Shown here: positions 37,646 through 46,430 of the stretch, one piece after another
Layout of the letters: every line of letters begins with the position of its first letter
How positions within the stretch are numbered: position 1 is the stretch's first letter
Assembly (NCBI GenBank): GCA_937960645.1
Contig: CALGPJ010000006.1
Span: 62,001 to 126,000, forward strand
Length of the DNA: 64,000 nt
Source of the DNA: an uncultured Spirochaetia bacterium
GTDB lineage: Bacteria; Spirochaetota; Spirochaetia; JABEVK01
Direction: 5' to 3'
The notes under the pieces: model-generated
Told to the model about the DNA's origin: nothing
Database searches by the model: none
Seen by the model: the letters and a program-made list of their open reading frames with translations, nothing else
Made by a program: the position numbers and the translations under genes

Positions 37646-38280
37646 CACCCCAAAAGAGATACGTGGTTTTCGAGGGACTGGATGGCGCCGGTACGACGAC
37701 CCAGTGGAATCTGCTTCAATCCTGGATGCAACAAGAAGGTTACCCCTTTATGCCAGTCCGAGAACCGAGCCCCGGCCCGATCGGTCAACTTATCCGAAAG
37801 TTTCTATCCGGAAGTCCGCCGACAGATCAGGGCGTATTGGCACGATTGTTTGCGGCGGATCGTCGTCAGCAAATTTACGAACCCGGCGGTGTTTTGGAGA
37901 ACCTTAAAAAGGATTCCTGGATCTTGTCGGACAGGAGTTTGGTTTCCAGCCTGGCTTATCAATCCCTGGTTTTGCCTTTCAAGACAATTTTGCGTCTCAA
38001 CGAGGGAATTCCCTTGCCCGGAATGATTTTTTTTGTCGATGTTTCCGCCGACGTGGGGATGGACAGGGTGTTGGGCCGTAAAGATCAACTTGAAATTTTC
38101 GAAAAACGAGATGTCCAACAGCAGGTAAGGAAGAATTACCGGCGAGCGTTGAAATGGATCGGTCGGCAGGGAACAAATATCGTCTATCTTTCGGGCGCCG
38201 ATTCCGTCGAAAGCATCCATGAAATCGTCAAAAAGACTTTCAAAAATTACATCGATGAACATCCCATGAAAATCCGATAA
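37633..38280 (+). CDS. tmk: Thymidylate kinase, with Thr in place of the Walker A lysine
   Basis: 215 residues from the ATG at 37633. Phosphorylates dTMP to dTDP. Family marks: YVVFEGLDGAG, the SDRSLVSSLAYQ segment (Asp-Arg motif and substrate binding), and PGMIFFVDVSADVGMDR. The P-loop reads GLDGAGTTTQ, where nearly all relatives have GLDGxGKTTQ. Thr21 thus stands at the ATP-phosphate lysine, which is clear from codons at 37690-37701. The remaining motifs are well kept, so the enzyme is probably still used. It is followed eight bases later by a small exported protein. Confidence 0.85.
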   Translation: MKFSTPQKRYVVFEGLDGAGTTTQWNLLQSWMQQEGYPFMPVREPSPGPIGQLIRKFLSGSPPTDQGVLARLFAADRRQQIYEPGGVLENLKKDSWILSDRSLVSSLAYQSLVLPFKTILRLNEGIPLPGMIFFVDVSADVGMDRVLGRKDQLEIFEKRDVQQQVRKNYRRALKWIGRQGTNIVYLSGADSVESIHEIVKKTFKNYIDEHPMKIR

Positions 38281-38287
38281 TGAAAAG

Positions 38288-38881
38288 GTGAAAAGGGCAG
38301 GAATACTGGGTTTGCTGTGTCTGGCGAGCCGCCTCTTCTCTTACGATATCCTTTACGCCGAACAATACTATCGCATGGCGCATCGCCATTTGTACATGAA
38401 TCCTGAACGTGCTGCCGAAAACATTTACTATCTGGAAAAAGCTCTCCGCGCCGATTTTGCCAATCCACTCAATGCCCTGGCCAGGATACGCAACCCTCAG
38501 GAGTGGGAGCGGTACCGTTATTTGTTCCGTATGCACGTGGCACTGCGAATTATCGAAAATTATCTCCTCATGGCGAACTCCTTCGATAAGCAAGTCGCAT
38601 ATTTTTACAATTTTCCATGGAAACGAGAAAATCTCAGGAGTCTGGAGAGGGCTGAGACCTGGTATCGTTCCGCTCTCCACTACTGGGACGAAGCCGTACG
38701 CTGGTCTGAACGCGCCGAAGAGACGCCTACCTTCCATCTCGAGGAAATTCGTTTTTGGATCGATCAATCACAAAGAATCAAGTCGGGTGAACTCGACTAC
38801 GGACGCATCATTCAGCGGCACCTGGATCGGTTGGAGAGAGTCCGACGCGATTTCGAGGCCATGGACAGAAACACCTATTGA
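38288..38881 (+). CDS. Small exported helical protein, unknown function
   Basis: 197 residues from a GTG at 38288. A signal peptide (ILGLLCLASRLFS) is followed by helices very rich in Tyr, Arg, Trp and Glu (YAEQYYRMAHRHLY, RSALHYWDEAVRW). I do not recognise the family; the helical repeats look TPR-like but without clear units. TGAAAAGG occurs twice in tandem at the start (38281-38296), so the ATG at 38280 (M-K-R then stop) looks like a decayed copy of the same start. It is co-transcribed with tmk. Its last seven bases overlap the convergent RNase gene. Confidence 0.72.
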   Translation: MKRAGILGLLCLASRLFSYDILYAEQYYRMAHRHLYMNPERAAENIYYLEKALRADFANPLNALARIRNPQEWERYRYLFRMHVALRIIENYLLMANSFDKQVAYFYNFPWKRENLRSLERAETWYRSALHYWDEAVRWSERAEETPTFHLEEIRFWIDQSQRIKSGELDYGRIIQRHLDRLERVRRDFEAMDRNTY

Positions 38882-40695
38882 CTTGAATCGACCGTCAGAA
38901 GCAAACGCTGGTACGCCAAATCGGCGCCTTGAAACCTTAGGATCAATTCGCTTTCGATGGGCGGCGGGTCGGGCAGATTGACCCTCGTTTCAAAGGCTGT
39001 CTCGGCAACTAATACAGTCACACTGTTTTTGTCTCTGTCCACCACGGTGGCCCTTACCCTCAAGTCGGGATTTTGCAAATGCCAGAGTAGGGTAAAATGG
39101 GTCCTGCTCAGCTTTTCGCATTTGCGATTATCTTGCAGCACAGGCTCGACCTCCGCAAGCCTGTGCTGCAAATCCTCATAAGACAGAGGCTTGTCCCCAA
39201 ACAAATGCGCGCGGATTTGCTGATGGTTCACGAGGTCAAGGTAGCGGCGCAGGGGACTGGTGCATTGGCAGTATGATTCCAATCCTAAACCGAAGTGCGG
39301 TTTGGGCTGGAGGGAGTAACCCGCCCTTTTCATCACCCGCCTGATGGCCCACGCTCCCGACAAACCTTGAACTTGGGGCAGCTCTTCGGTAGCTTCCTGG
39401 TGGGCGTAAATCAGGGGAACCGCCTGATCTCGGCCCCAGTCAGCCACCAGCTCACCTGCCAGAATCATCATCTCGGCGACCAGCGACCGGCTCAAATTGT
39501 TTTCCAGGGGAATCATCGCCACTCTTCCGTCCTGGCAACGTATTTTAACCTCGGGCAGTTGGATCCTCACCGCCCCTTTGGCCAGCCGGCGTCGTTGGTA
39601 GCGCAGGAGTTTATCTTTTAGGATATTCAAGTCTCCCTGAAGCCACCGGGGTTCGAACTCTTCGTAGCTGATTCGTGTGACATCGATGAGGGAATAAAAC
39701 ATGTCCTCCAGAAAAGGTTGACCCTCCTCATCGATATGAACCTGGAGGGTCAGGGCGGGCGAGGGGCTTTCCAGGCCCAGGCCATACCTCCGAATTACCT
39801 CCTCTCCCAGCATAGGGATCGTGGCCCACGGTAGGTACAGGGTTGCTGCCCTGGACCGGGCTGCATTATCCGGATCGCTGTCTGGGAGAATCACTTCAGA
39901 AGGGTCGGCGATATGCAGAAAGAGTTTTCCTGCATCGAAGGAAAACGCATCGTCAGGGTCCTGGTTCCCAGAATCGTCCACGGCCCAGCTTGTCAGTCGG
40001 ACGAGGTCACGCCGGCTTATCAACTTTTTTGGGATGGGTATGGGATACGATTTAGCCGGTTCGATGCATAGGCCCAACCGCTCGGGCCAGGGGTCCCGTT
40101 GCCCGGACCAGAATCCGAGTTCCAGCAACAATCGATGGGCATCCTCCTGCGTTTCTTTGATGGCAAGATCCCGAAGAATCCGGCAATGCTCACTTTTTCC
40201 CAAAGCGAACCGCTCGACCTCCGTCAGAAGCGCATGATCAACTTCCTGGAAATGACCCTTCCTGATTCGCTCCAAACTTTCACGATACTGAGCCACCTTG
40301 TGCGCTTTTTCCCTGGCGATGTTCCTGCGCTCCTCCCGCTGTTGCGCACTCAGGGGGACAAGGTGGTCCAGATCCCCTGTAAAGTAATCACTCAGCGCCT
40401 GATAAAGTTGCCACGCCTGGACAGGGTCCGGATTCACGAAACATAGCTCGGAAAGTTCTTTGAAGCTCACAACTTGTCCATCCAGGAGGGCCAGAGCCTC
40501 CTCGAGGTCAAGGGGTTCCGCTGTGGAATTGGTGACATCGTGGAGGTTGGTGAGCGGTCCCTCGTGGAGAAGGATCAGGTCCTTGGGACGGACTCTGAGC
40601 CGTTCCCCATCGACGGTTTCAATGCCGATCTTGTCATCGATGGAAATGACGAGGGATAATTTGGTTTTGTACAGGACAAGAGAACCTGTTTTCAT
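38875..40695 (-). CDS. RNase II/RNase R-family exoribonuclease
   Basis: About 606 residues from the ATG at 40695 (MKTGSLVLYK). The RNB catalytic domain is clear: SGNQDPDDAFSF with the metal-binding aspartates, LFLHIADPSEV, and the CTSPLRRYLDLVNHQQI signature. An S1-like C-terminus is weak (VRATVVDRDKNSVTVLV), and the N-terminal ~200 residues are helical and without clear cold-shock domains. This resembles the shorter RNase II-type proteins of spirochaetes and cyanobacteria. Degrades RNA 3' to 5' hydrolytically, adding to the phosphorolytic PNPase in the window. A longer start at 40839 would overlap oppA's leader, so I reject it. Confidence 0.9.
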   Translation of the reverse strand: MKTGSLVLYKTKLSLVISIDDKIGIETVDGERLRVRPKDLILLHEGPLTNLHDVTNSTAEPLDLEEALALLDGQVVSFKELSELCFVNPDPVQAWQLYQALSDYFTGDLDHLVPLSAQQREERRNIAREKAHKVAQYRESLERIRKGHFQEVDHALLTEVERFALGKSEHCRILRDLAIKETQEDAHRLLLELGFWSGQRDPWPERLGLCIEPAKSYPIPIPKKLISRRDLVRLTSWAVDDSGNQDPDDAFSFDAGKLFLHIADPSEVILPDSDPDNAARSRAATLYLPWATIPMLGEEVIRRYGLGLESPSPALTLQVHIDEEGQPFLEDMFYSLIDVTRISYEEFEPRWLQGDLNILKDKLLRYQRRRLAKGAVRIQLPEVKIRCQDGRVAMIPLENNLSRSLVAEMMILAGELVADWGRDQAVPLIYAHQEATEELPQVQGLSGAWAIRRVMKRAGYSLQPKPHFGLGLESYCQCTSPLRRYLDLVNHQQIRAHLFGDKPLSYEDLQHRLAEVEPVLQDNRKCEKLSRTHFTLLWHLQNPDLRVRATVVDRDKNSVTVLVAETAFETRVNLPDPPPIESELILRFQGADLAYQRLLLTVDSSQ

Positions 40696-40701
40696 TATAA
40701 A
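40673..40701 (+). promoter_or_regulatory. Candidate opp promoter
   Basis: AGGACA (40673-40678), 17-base spacer, TATAAA (40696-40701). A leader of ~35 bases with AGGAGG (40731-40736) follows, then oppA. The -35 lies inside the divergent RNase gene. Confidence 0.38.
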
Positions 40702-40741
40702 ATAGTTAGCGACAAACAAATGCTTTGTCCAGGAGGAATCG

Positions 40742-42538
40742 ATGAACAAGGTTTGTTGGATTTTCTTGCTGATGGCTCTCCTTGCCTGTGGCAGCGAGGA
40801 CGAAATTGCCCTGGAAGATCTCCGCCAATTCCAGAACAACCCGGCACTTCAAGGAACCGTTTATCGCCCTGGAGGCCGCCCCTGGGAAATCGGTACCCCC
40901 GGAGGTACCTGGATCGCCAGCATCAACAACGACCCCAAGACCTTCAACACCCTCAATGCTCGGGACGGGGATACGGGTACCATCGTGGGGCTTCTTTACG
41001 AGTACCTGGCAGACTACGATCCTTACAAGAAAGAGTTTATTCCCAACCTTGCCGATTTCGAAATCGAAGCCAACGAGGCCGAGGATAAATTGGCTGTGCG
41101 TTTCACGCTCCGTGACGATCTTTACTGGACGTTGCCCGGCCAAACACGGGAACAGGGAGTCAAGATCACCAGCGATGACGTGATCTTTTGGTACAACGAG
41201 ATCGAAGGTGACAAAGACCTTCAGCAACCCGGTTACGCGGGTCGGCTGATCGAGATGCCGGACGGGTCCCAAAAGCCCATCACCATCGAAAAAATCGACG
41301 GGAGGAGTTTCCGATTCGTGTTTCCCAGGGTGATCGCCAATCCCGTGCTGAGTGTGAACATGAACTTCGGTCCTCGGTATATTTTCGAACCGGTAAAACG
41401 CACAAAAGGGAGTGCTGCCCTCCTGGACTTACAGAGCGTCGACACGGACCCGAAGACCCTGCCGTCGATCGGGGCCTTTCACATCGTTTCGTACGAACCC
41501 GGCCTCCGAGTGGTGGCCCGCCGCAATCCGAACTACTGGCGTAAGGACGCCCAGGGTAACCCTGTCCCCTATATCGAAGAACTGGTGTTTCGCATCGTTC
41601 CCAACAAGGATACCGAATTCCTGATATTCAAGAATGGCGAGAAAGATGGCTACAGTGCCCGACCTGAGGATCTCAGCGAGCTTCTTTCCAAACAGGGGGC
41701 GGATTACACGGTGTACAATGGGGGGCGCTCTTTAGGTTCGGCCTTTGTGGCATTCAACCAACACCCTAAGGCGATGGATCCCGTGGTCTACAGCTGGATG
41801 GCACGCAAGAAGTTTCGTCAGGCGCTTTCCAGCCTTTTGAACAGGGAACGAATCGCTCAGACGGTATACCGGGGTCTGGCAGTTCCCGCCCACCACTTTT
41901 TTGCGATCGCCAACCCCATGTTCGATCCCGAAATCAAGCTCGAGTACACTTACAATCCGGAACGAGCCGTCCAACTCCTGGCCGAAGAGGGGTTCAAAAA
42001 GGATCAGAACGGGGTGATGCGTGATCCGGAAAATCGGCCGGTGGTCTTCGATATCATCGTCGGCATCGAGAACAACATCGGTGTGGACAGCATGAACATC
42101 TTTTCGGACGAACTCAAACAGGTCGGTATCGAGGGCAGGGTCAAACCCATCGATTTTCAAAAATTGGTCGAGATGCTTATCAATACCTACGATTGGCACG
42201 TGGCGACCGCTTCCCTGGGATCTAATTATTGGCCGGAGAGCGGCTCCAACGTGTGGCAATCGAGCGGCAACTTCCACCTCTGGCATCCCCTCCAGGATAA
42301 ACCCGCGACAGACTGGGAAGCCCGTCTCGACGAACTGTACAACAAGGGTCGTTTTACCCTGGACCCCACTCAACGTAAGGCCGTCTATGATGAATTCCAG
42401 CGTCTCATTTTGGAACAGGTTCCCCTGACCTACATCGTTCATCCGCTCAGCTTTTTGGCGGTTTACAACAAGTGGGGAAACGTGGTTCACGACACCCTTC
42501 AAGGGTTGGACCTCAACTTCGTGTACCTGAAAAAATGA
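40742..42538 (+). CDS. oppA: Oligopeptide-type ABC transporter substrate-binding lipoprotein
   Basis: 598 residues. A lipoprotein signal (FLLMALLAC, with Cys as the lipidated residue near position 16) followed by GSEDE. The mature protein is a family 5 solute-binding protein: TFNTLNARDGDTGTIVGLLYEYL, then TSDDVIFWYNEI, VARRNPNYWR and the strong RKKFRQALSSLLNRERIA. It binds peptides (or another small ligand) outside the inner membrane and passes them to OppB/OppC. AGGAGG lies five bases before the ATG. The stop overlaps the start of oppB. G+C content is higher than in neighbours outside the operon. Confidence 0.92.
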   Translation: MNKVCWIFLLMALLACGSEDEIALEDLRQFQNNPALQGTVYRPGGRPWEIGTPGGTWIASINNDPKTFNTLNARDGDTGTIVGLLYEYLADYDPYKKEFIPNLADFEIEANEAEDKLAVRFTLRDDLYWTLPGQTREQGVKITSDDVIFWYNEIEGDKDLQQPGYAGRLIEMPDGSQKPITIEKIDGRSFRFVFPRVIANPVLSVNMNFGPRYIFEPVKRTKGSAALLDLQSVDTDPKTLPSIGAFHIVSYEPGLRVVARRNPNYWRKDAQGNPVPYIEELVFRIVPNKDTEFLIFKNGEKDGYSARPEDLSELLSKQGADYTVYNGGRSLGSAFVAFNQHPKAMDPVVYSWMARKKFRQALSSLLNRERIAQTVYRGLAVPAHHFFAIANPMFDPEIKLEYTYNPERAVQLLAEEGFKKDQNGVMRDPENRPVVFDIIVGIENNIGVDSMNIFSDELKQVGIEGRVKPIDFQKLVEMLINTYDWHVATASLGSNYWPESGSNVWQSSGNFHLWHPLQDKPATDWEARLDELYNKGRFTLDPTQRKAVYDEFQRLILEQVPLTYIVHPLSFLAVYNKWGNVVHDTLQGLDLNFVYLKK

Positions 42539-43617
42539 CGATGCTGGGATCCTGGGCAAAAAAACTTATGGCTACCCTGGACTCCTTCCAGCGACGATAC
42601 CCCCTGGGGTTCTACGTTGGCCGCAGGTCTGTGGGCATCTTCGCCATGCTGTTTCTCCTGGGCTTTGCCGTTTTTGGATTGATGAGCCTCGCACCGGGGG
42701 ACATCGTCGACTCCTACGTCAAGTCCCAGATGTTTCTGGATCCGAATTTTCGTCGGGCCGACAATCAGTACACCGAGGAAATGGTGAAGACTTTCAAGGC
42801 CCGGCTCGGTCTGGACCGTCCCTTTTACGAGCAATATTTTCGCTGGATCGGCAGGGTCTTTCAGGGGGACCTGGGGCGGTCCTTGATTTCGCGGGCTCCC
42901 GTGAGCTTTCTCATCGCGGACAGGATGCGCAACAGCCTCATCCTCAACCTGATCAGTTTGGTTTTGCTGAGTGTGGCAAGCTTCGCCCTGGCCCTCTGGC
43001 TGGCAACCAAGGCAGGGACCGCCCTGGACTATGTTGCGGGCTTTGTCGGCCTTTTTTTCAACGCCTTCCCTTCCCTCTTGCTATTAATTCTGTTTCAGCT
43101 CTTTGCCGCCACAACCCAGATTTTTCCCGTCACTGCCTATCCCACGCATATCACGTTCGACGAGAATCCCCTGGCCTTCAGTTTCAGCTACCTCCACCAC
43201 ATTGCCCTTCCACTTCTGGCCGCCTTTGTCGGGGGAGTGGGTGCCACCATGCGGGTGGTGAGGGCAACCATGCTGGACCAGCTCGGTCAGCCTTATATCA
43301 CGGCGCTGCGGTCCCGCGGGATTCCCGAGGGGCGAATCACCTTTGTGCATGCGTTCCGAAACGCGGTCAATCCGTTCATCACCTCGAGTGCCAACCTCCT
43401 CGCCAGCCTCTTTTCGGGTAGCCTGATCCTCGAAATTATTTTCAGTTACCCGGGTTTGGGCCGTCTGATGTACGAGGCGGTGATCCAGGAGGATATCAAC
43501 CTGGTCGTCACCAACATGATGTTCGTGAGTTTTCTGGTGCTCGTGGGCATGTTGATTTCCGATATCATGCTGGCCATCGTGGATCCAAGAATCAAGTATT
43601 CCGGCAAGGTGGCCTGA
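42535..43617 (+). CDS. oppB: Oligopeptide ABC transporter permease, OppB type
   Basis: 360 residues from the ATG at 42535, which overlaps the oppA stop (ATGA). A longer start is in frame but inside oppA. Six membrane helices; the N-terminal one (about 40-60) and the OppB-specific segment DIVDSYVKSQM...YTEEMVKTFKARLGLDRPFYEQY. The cytoplasmic EAA loop reads DQLGQPYITALRSRGIPEGRITFVHAFRNA (in parts), the contact to the ATPases. GSLILEIIFSYPGLGRLMYEA is typical of the family. Confidence 0.93.
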   Translation: MTMLGSWAKKLMATLDSFQRRYPLGFYVGRRSVGIFAMLFLLGFAVFGLMSLAPGDIVDSYVKSQMFLDPNFRRADNQYTEEMVKTFKARLGLDRPFYEQYFRWIGRVFQGDLGRSLISRAPVSFLIADRMRNSLILNLISLVLLSVASFALALWLATKAGTALDYVAGFVGLFFNAFPSLLLLILFQLFAATTQIFPVTAYPTHITFDENPLAFSFSYLHHIALPLLAAFVGGVGATMRVVRATMLDQLGQPYITALRSRGIPEGRITFVHAFRNAVNPFITSSANLLASLFSGSLILEIIFSYPGLGRLMYEAVIQEDINLVVTNMMFVSFLVLVGMLISDIMLAIVDPRIKYSGKVA

Positions 43618-44678
43618 TGAAACGATTTTGGGACAACCTGCGGAAAAGTCCCCTGGCGATGGGATCCCTCCTCGTCCTGGTTGTGCTCTACCTCCTCATG
43701 CTGTTCGCAGAGTTCCTCGCTCCCTACGATCACAACCGCTTGTTCCGAGAACACGTCTACTCTCCTCCCAACCTGATCTGGCACAGTTCGAAACTGGGGT
43801 TCGGACCCCAGGTCCAGCGCCATGCTCTGGTGGAGCCCTTGACTTTCCGGTATTCGCGAGTTCGTGGGGAGCAATACCCCATTGTGTGGTTTCCGAAGGT
43901 CGAGCCCTACCGGATTTGGGGTCTGATCCCCGTGGACAGGAAACTCTTCGGCTCCGAGGCCGAACCCGTGTTTTTGATGGGGGCGGATGGTTTGGGACGC
44001 GACGTTTTTAGCCGTATTCTCGCGGGAAGCCGGATCAGCCTCTCGGTAGGTTTTTTTGCCAGCTTCATCTCCTTATTTTTTGCCCTCAGCCTGGGTGGTT
44101 TGGCAGGCTATCACGGGGGATTCATCGATGGTCTGGTAATGCGGATCAGCGAGTTCCTGATCTTGATTCCGGGACTCTATCTTCTCCTGTTCCTGCGGTC
44201 GTTGATCAGCCGGGACCTCGACCCCGGCCAGAGCTATGTTCTCATTACCCTGGTCCTGAGTCTGCTGGGCTGGCCCGGGACCGCCCGCATGATCCGCGGT
44301 TTGGTTCACAGCATCAAACACGAAGACTTCGTTCTCGATGCTCGACTTTCGGGGATGCCCGTATTTGTCATTCTTTGGAAACTCATCATCCCGCAGATGA
44401 GTTCTCTGCTGATCGTCAGTTTCACCCTGGGGATCCCGGGGTTCATTCTCAGCGAAACCGTCTTGAGTTACCTGGGGTTGGGGATCGCCGATCCGGCCGT
44501 GAGCTGGGGAAGCATGATCAGCCGGGACCTGACATCTCTTCGTGTCCTTCAGCAACACCCCTGGCTGTTCTGGCCGGGATTGTTCCTGATCGTGACCAGC
44601 CTTGCCTTCACCTTCCTCGGCGAGTGGCTGCGGGATTGGCTGGATCCCTGGCATACTCTTTCCCGGAGCCTGGAATGA
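43617..44678 (+). CDS. oppC: Oligopeptide ABC transporter permease, OppC type
   Basis: 353 residues; its ATG overlaps the oppB stop by one base (TGATG). An N-terminal helix (about 17-35) with MLFAEFLAPYD, a periplasmic insertion, then five helices. GADGLGRDVFSRILAGSRISLSVG is the OppC start of the permease domain, and the EAA loop contains DARLSGMPVFVILWKLIIPQM (both read in parts). LGIPGFILSETVLSYLGLGI near the end is also typical. Pairs with OppB as the channel. Confidence 0.93.
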   Translation: MKRFWDNLRKSPLAMGSLLVLVVLYLLMLFAEFLAPYDHNRLFREHVYSPPNLIWHSSKLGFGPQVQRHALVEPLTFRYSRVRGEQYPIVWFPKVEPYRIWGLIPVDRKLFGSEAEPVFLMGADGLGRDVFSRILAGSRISLSVGFFASFISLFFALSLGGLAGYHGGFIDGLVMRISEFLILIPGLYLLLFLRSLISRDLDPGQSYVLITLVLSLLGWPGTARMIRGLVHSIKHEDFVLDARLSGMPVFVILWKLIIPQMSSLLIVSFTLGIPGFILSETVLSYLGLGIADPAVSWGSMISRDLTSLRVLQQHPWLFWPGLFLIVTSLAFTFLGEWLRDWLDPWHTLSRSLE

Positions 44679-45640
44679 AACTACTGGAAGTGAAGAACCT
44701 TCAGGTCAGTTTCCATACCTCACAAGGTAAATTGCGAGCGGTTCGCGGTGTGGACTTCGATCTCGAAGCAGGAGAGTGCCTCGGTCTGGTCGGTGAGAGT
44801 GGTTGCGGCAAAAGCGTCACGGCCCTGAGTCTCCTGGGTCTGCTGCCTGGCATTGCCGAGGTTCAGGGGGAAATTCTCTGGCAGGGGCAAAAGGTCACCC
44901 AATGGGATCAGAAAAAATGGCGGGATTTTCGAGGAAAAGAAGCGGCGATGATCTTTCAGGAGCCCGGCCGCAGCTTTGATCCGCTGACGACTGTCGAGGC
45001 GAATTTCCGGGAAGCCCTGCTTGCTCACCGACCTGAAATGCCTAAGGCCGAAATTCGGCGGGTGACTCTTGATCTTTTGTATCAGGTTAAAATCCCCGAT
45101 CCGGAACGAAGATTGGGCAACTACCCCCATCAGTTCAGCGGCGGGATGCTGCAACGTCTCATGATTGCCCTTGCCCTGGTTCACCGCCCCAGCCTGCTTT
45201 TGGCCGACGAACCGACTACGGCCCTGGATGTCACAATTCAAAATCAGATTATTCAATTATTGAAAGAATTACAGCAAAATTATCGCCTCTCCATCATTTT
45301 CATCACGCACAATCTCGCCCTTCTCAAAAACTTCGCTCATCGGATCATTGTGCTGTACAACGGTCTGGTGATGGAAGAAGGGGCCACCGATGAATTGTTG
45401 TACCGTCCCAGACATCCCTACTCGCGTTTGCTTCTGGATTCCTTGATCAAACGAGGCGACCGCCATGAATCCCGTCCCTTACCGTCGGTCCAGGGGCAGC
45501 CTCCCGACCCCCTGCTTGTCGTTCCGGGTTGTCCATTCGCCGCACGCTGCCCCCTGCGCGAGGATGCCTGTGAACAGTCCCTTCCAGAATTGAAAAACAG
45601 ATTGAGGTGTGCCGTCATCAACAGAGGTGAGCATGCTTGA
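44675..45640 (+). CDS. oppD: Oligopeptide ABC transporter ATPase, OppD type
   Basis: 321 residues from the ATG at 44675 (ATGA overlap with oppC). ATPase with GESGCGKSV (Walker A), FSGGMLQRLMIALAL (signature), LLADEPTTALDVTIQNQ (Walker B and D-loop) and FITHNLALL (switch His). The C-terminus holds the oligopeptide-transporter extension CPFAARCPLREDACEQSLPEL with three Cys. It is one of the two ATPases of the importer. Confidence 0.94.
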   Translation: MKLLEVKNLQVSFHTSQGKLRAVRGVDFDLEAGECLGLVGESGCGKSVTALSLLGLLPGIAEVQGEILWQGQKVTQWDQKKWRDFRGKEAAMIFQEPGRSFDPLTTVEANFREALLAHRPEMPKAEIRRVTLDLLYQVKIPDPERRLGNYPHQFSGGMLQRLMIALALVHRPSLLLADEPTTALDVTIQNQIIQLLKELQQNYRLSIIFITHNLALLKNFAHRIIVLYNGLVMEEGATDELLYRPRHPYSRLLLDSLIKRGDRHESRPLPSVQGQPPDPLLVVPGCPFAARCPLREDACEQSLPELKNRLRCAVINRGEHA

Positions 45641-46430
45641 AGTCAAAGATCTTTCCAAGAGTTACCCTCTCCATTCGGGTTTCTTCGCGCCCTTGTCGGA
45701 GTTCGTTCACGCAGTCAAGAACGTCAGTTTTCGGATCCAACGAGGAGAGATCTATGGTCTGGTGGGAGAATCCGGCAGCGGCAAAACGACGATCGCCCGG
45801 ATGTTGGTCCGTCTGGTCGAGCCCACATCCGGCGCGATCCTCTATACCGATCCGAGCTCCAGGGTTTGGGACATTGGAAATGCCGAGGGCGAGGTTCTCA
45901 AAAGGTGGCGCGCACGGGCCCGCTACGTGTTCCAGGATCCCGCCCGAAGTCTCAACCCCTGGCAAAGCATCCGGGACATCTTGGTTCAGGCAGCCAAATA
46001 CATTCGAAAAGACCTTTCACCGACCGAGCTCCTGGAACGAGCCAAAGATTTGATGGTCAGGGTGGGGCTCCGGGTCAGCGACCTCGAGAGGCGGCCCGTG
46101 GATTTTTCCGGGGGGCAACGGCAGCGAATCAGCATCGCCCGGGCTCTGATGTCTGAACCGGAGCTTTTGATCTGCGACGAGGTGGTGAGTGCCCTCGACG
46201 TGAGCATTCAGGCCCAAATCCTCCGACTGCTTTTAGAATTGCGGGAAAAACTGCACCTCACCCTCATCTTCATCGCCCACGATTTGGCGGTCGTGCATTA
46301 CCTCTGTGACAGGGTTGCCGTCCTTCGTGAAGGAGAGCTGGTGGAAGAAGGCGATCCTCGACAGATATTGCAACACCCAAAACACGAATATACCCAGGCC
46401 CTGATTGCCTCTGTTCCATCGATCGACTAA
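45633..46430 (+). CDS. oppF: Oligopeptide ABC transporter ATPase, OppF type
   Basis: 265 residues from the ATG at 45633, overlapping the end of oppD by eight bases. GESGSGKTTIARML (Walker A), FSGGQRQRISIARAL (signature), LLICDEVVSALDVSIQAQ (Walker B) and FIAHDLAVVHYL (switch). It lacks the Cys-rich C-terminal extension of OppD, so it is shorter than many OppF proteins (~310-330). It completes the oppABCDF set in the usual order. The end overlaps the convergent queA by four bases. Confidence 0.93.
   Translation: MLEVKDLSKSYPLHSGFFAPLSEFVHAVKNVSFRIQRGEIYGLVGESGSGKTTIARMLVRLVEPTSGAILYTDPSSRVWDIGNAEGEVLKRWRARARYVFQDPARSLNPWQSIRDILVQAAKYIRKDLSPTELLERAKDLMVRVGLRVSDLERRPVDFSGGQRQRISIARALMSEPELLICDEVVSALDVSIQAQILRLLLELREKLHLTLIFIAHDLAVVHYLCDRVAVLREGELVEEGDPRQILQHPKHEYTQALIASVPSID

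Noticed and set aside
40711..40729. Inverted repeat GACAAA-7-TTTGTC before oppA as an operator
   Set aside because: Only a 6-bp stem with no regulator nearby; too weak to call.
41732..42559. Open frames antisense to oppA and other opp genes
   Set aside because: Expected by chance in G+C-rich genes; no family resemblance.
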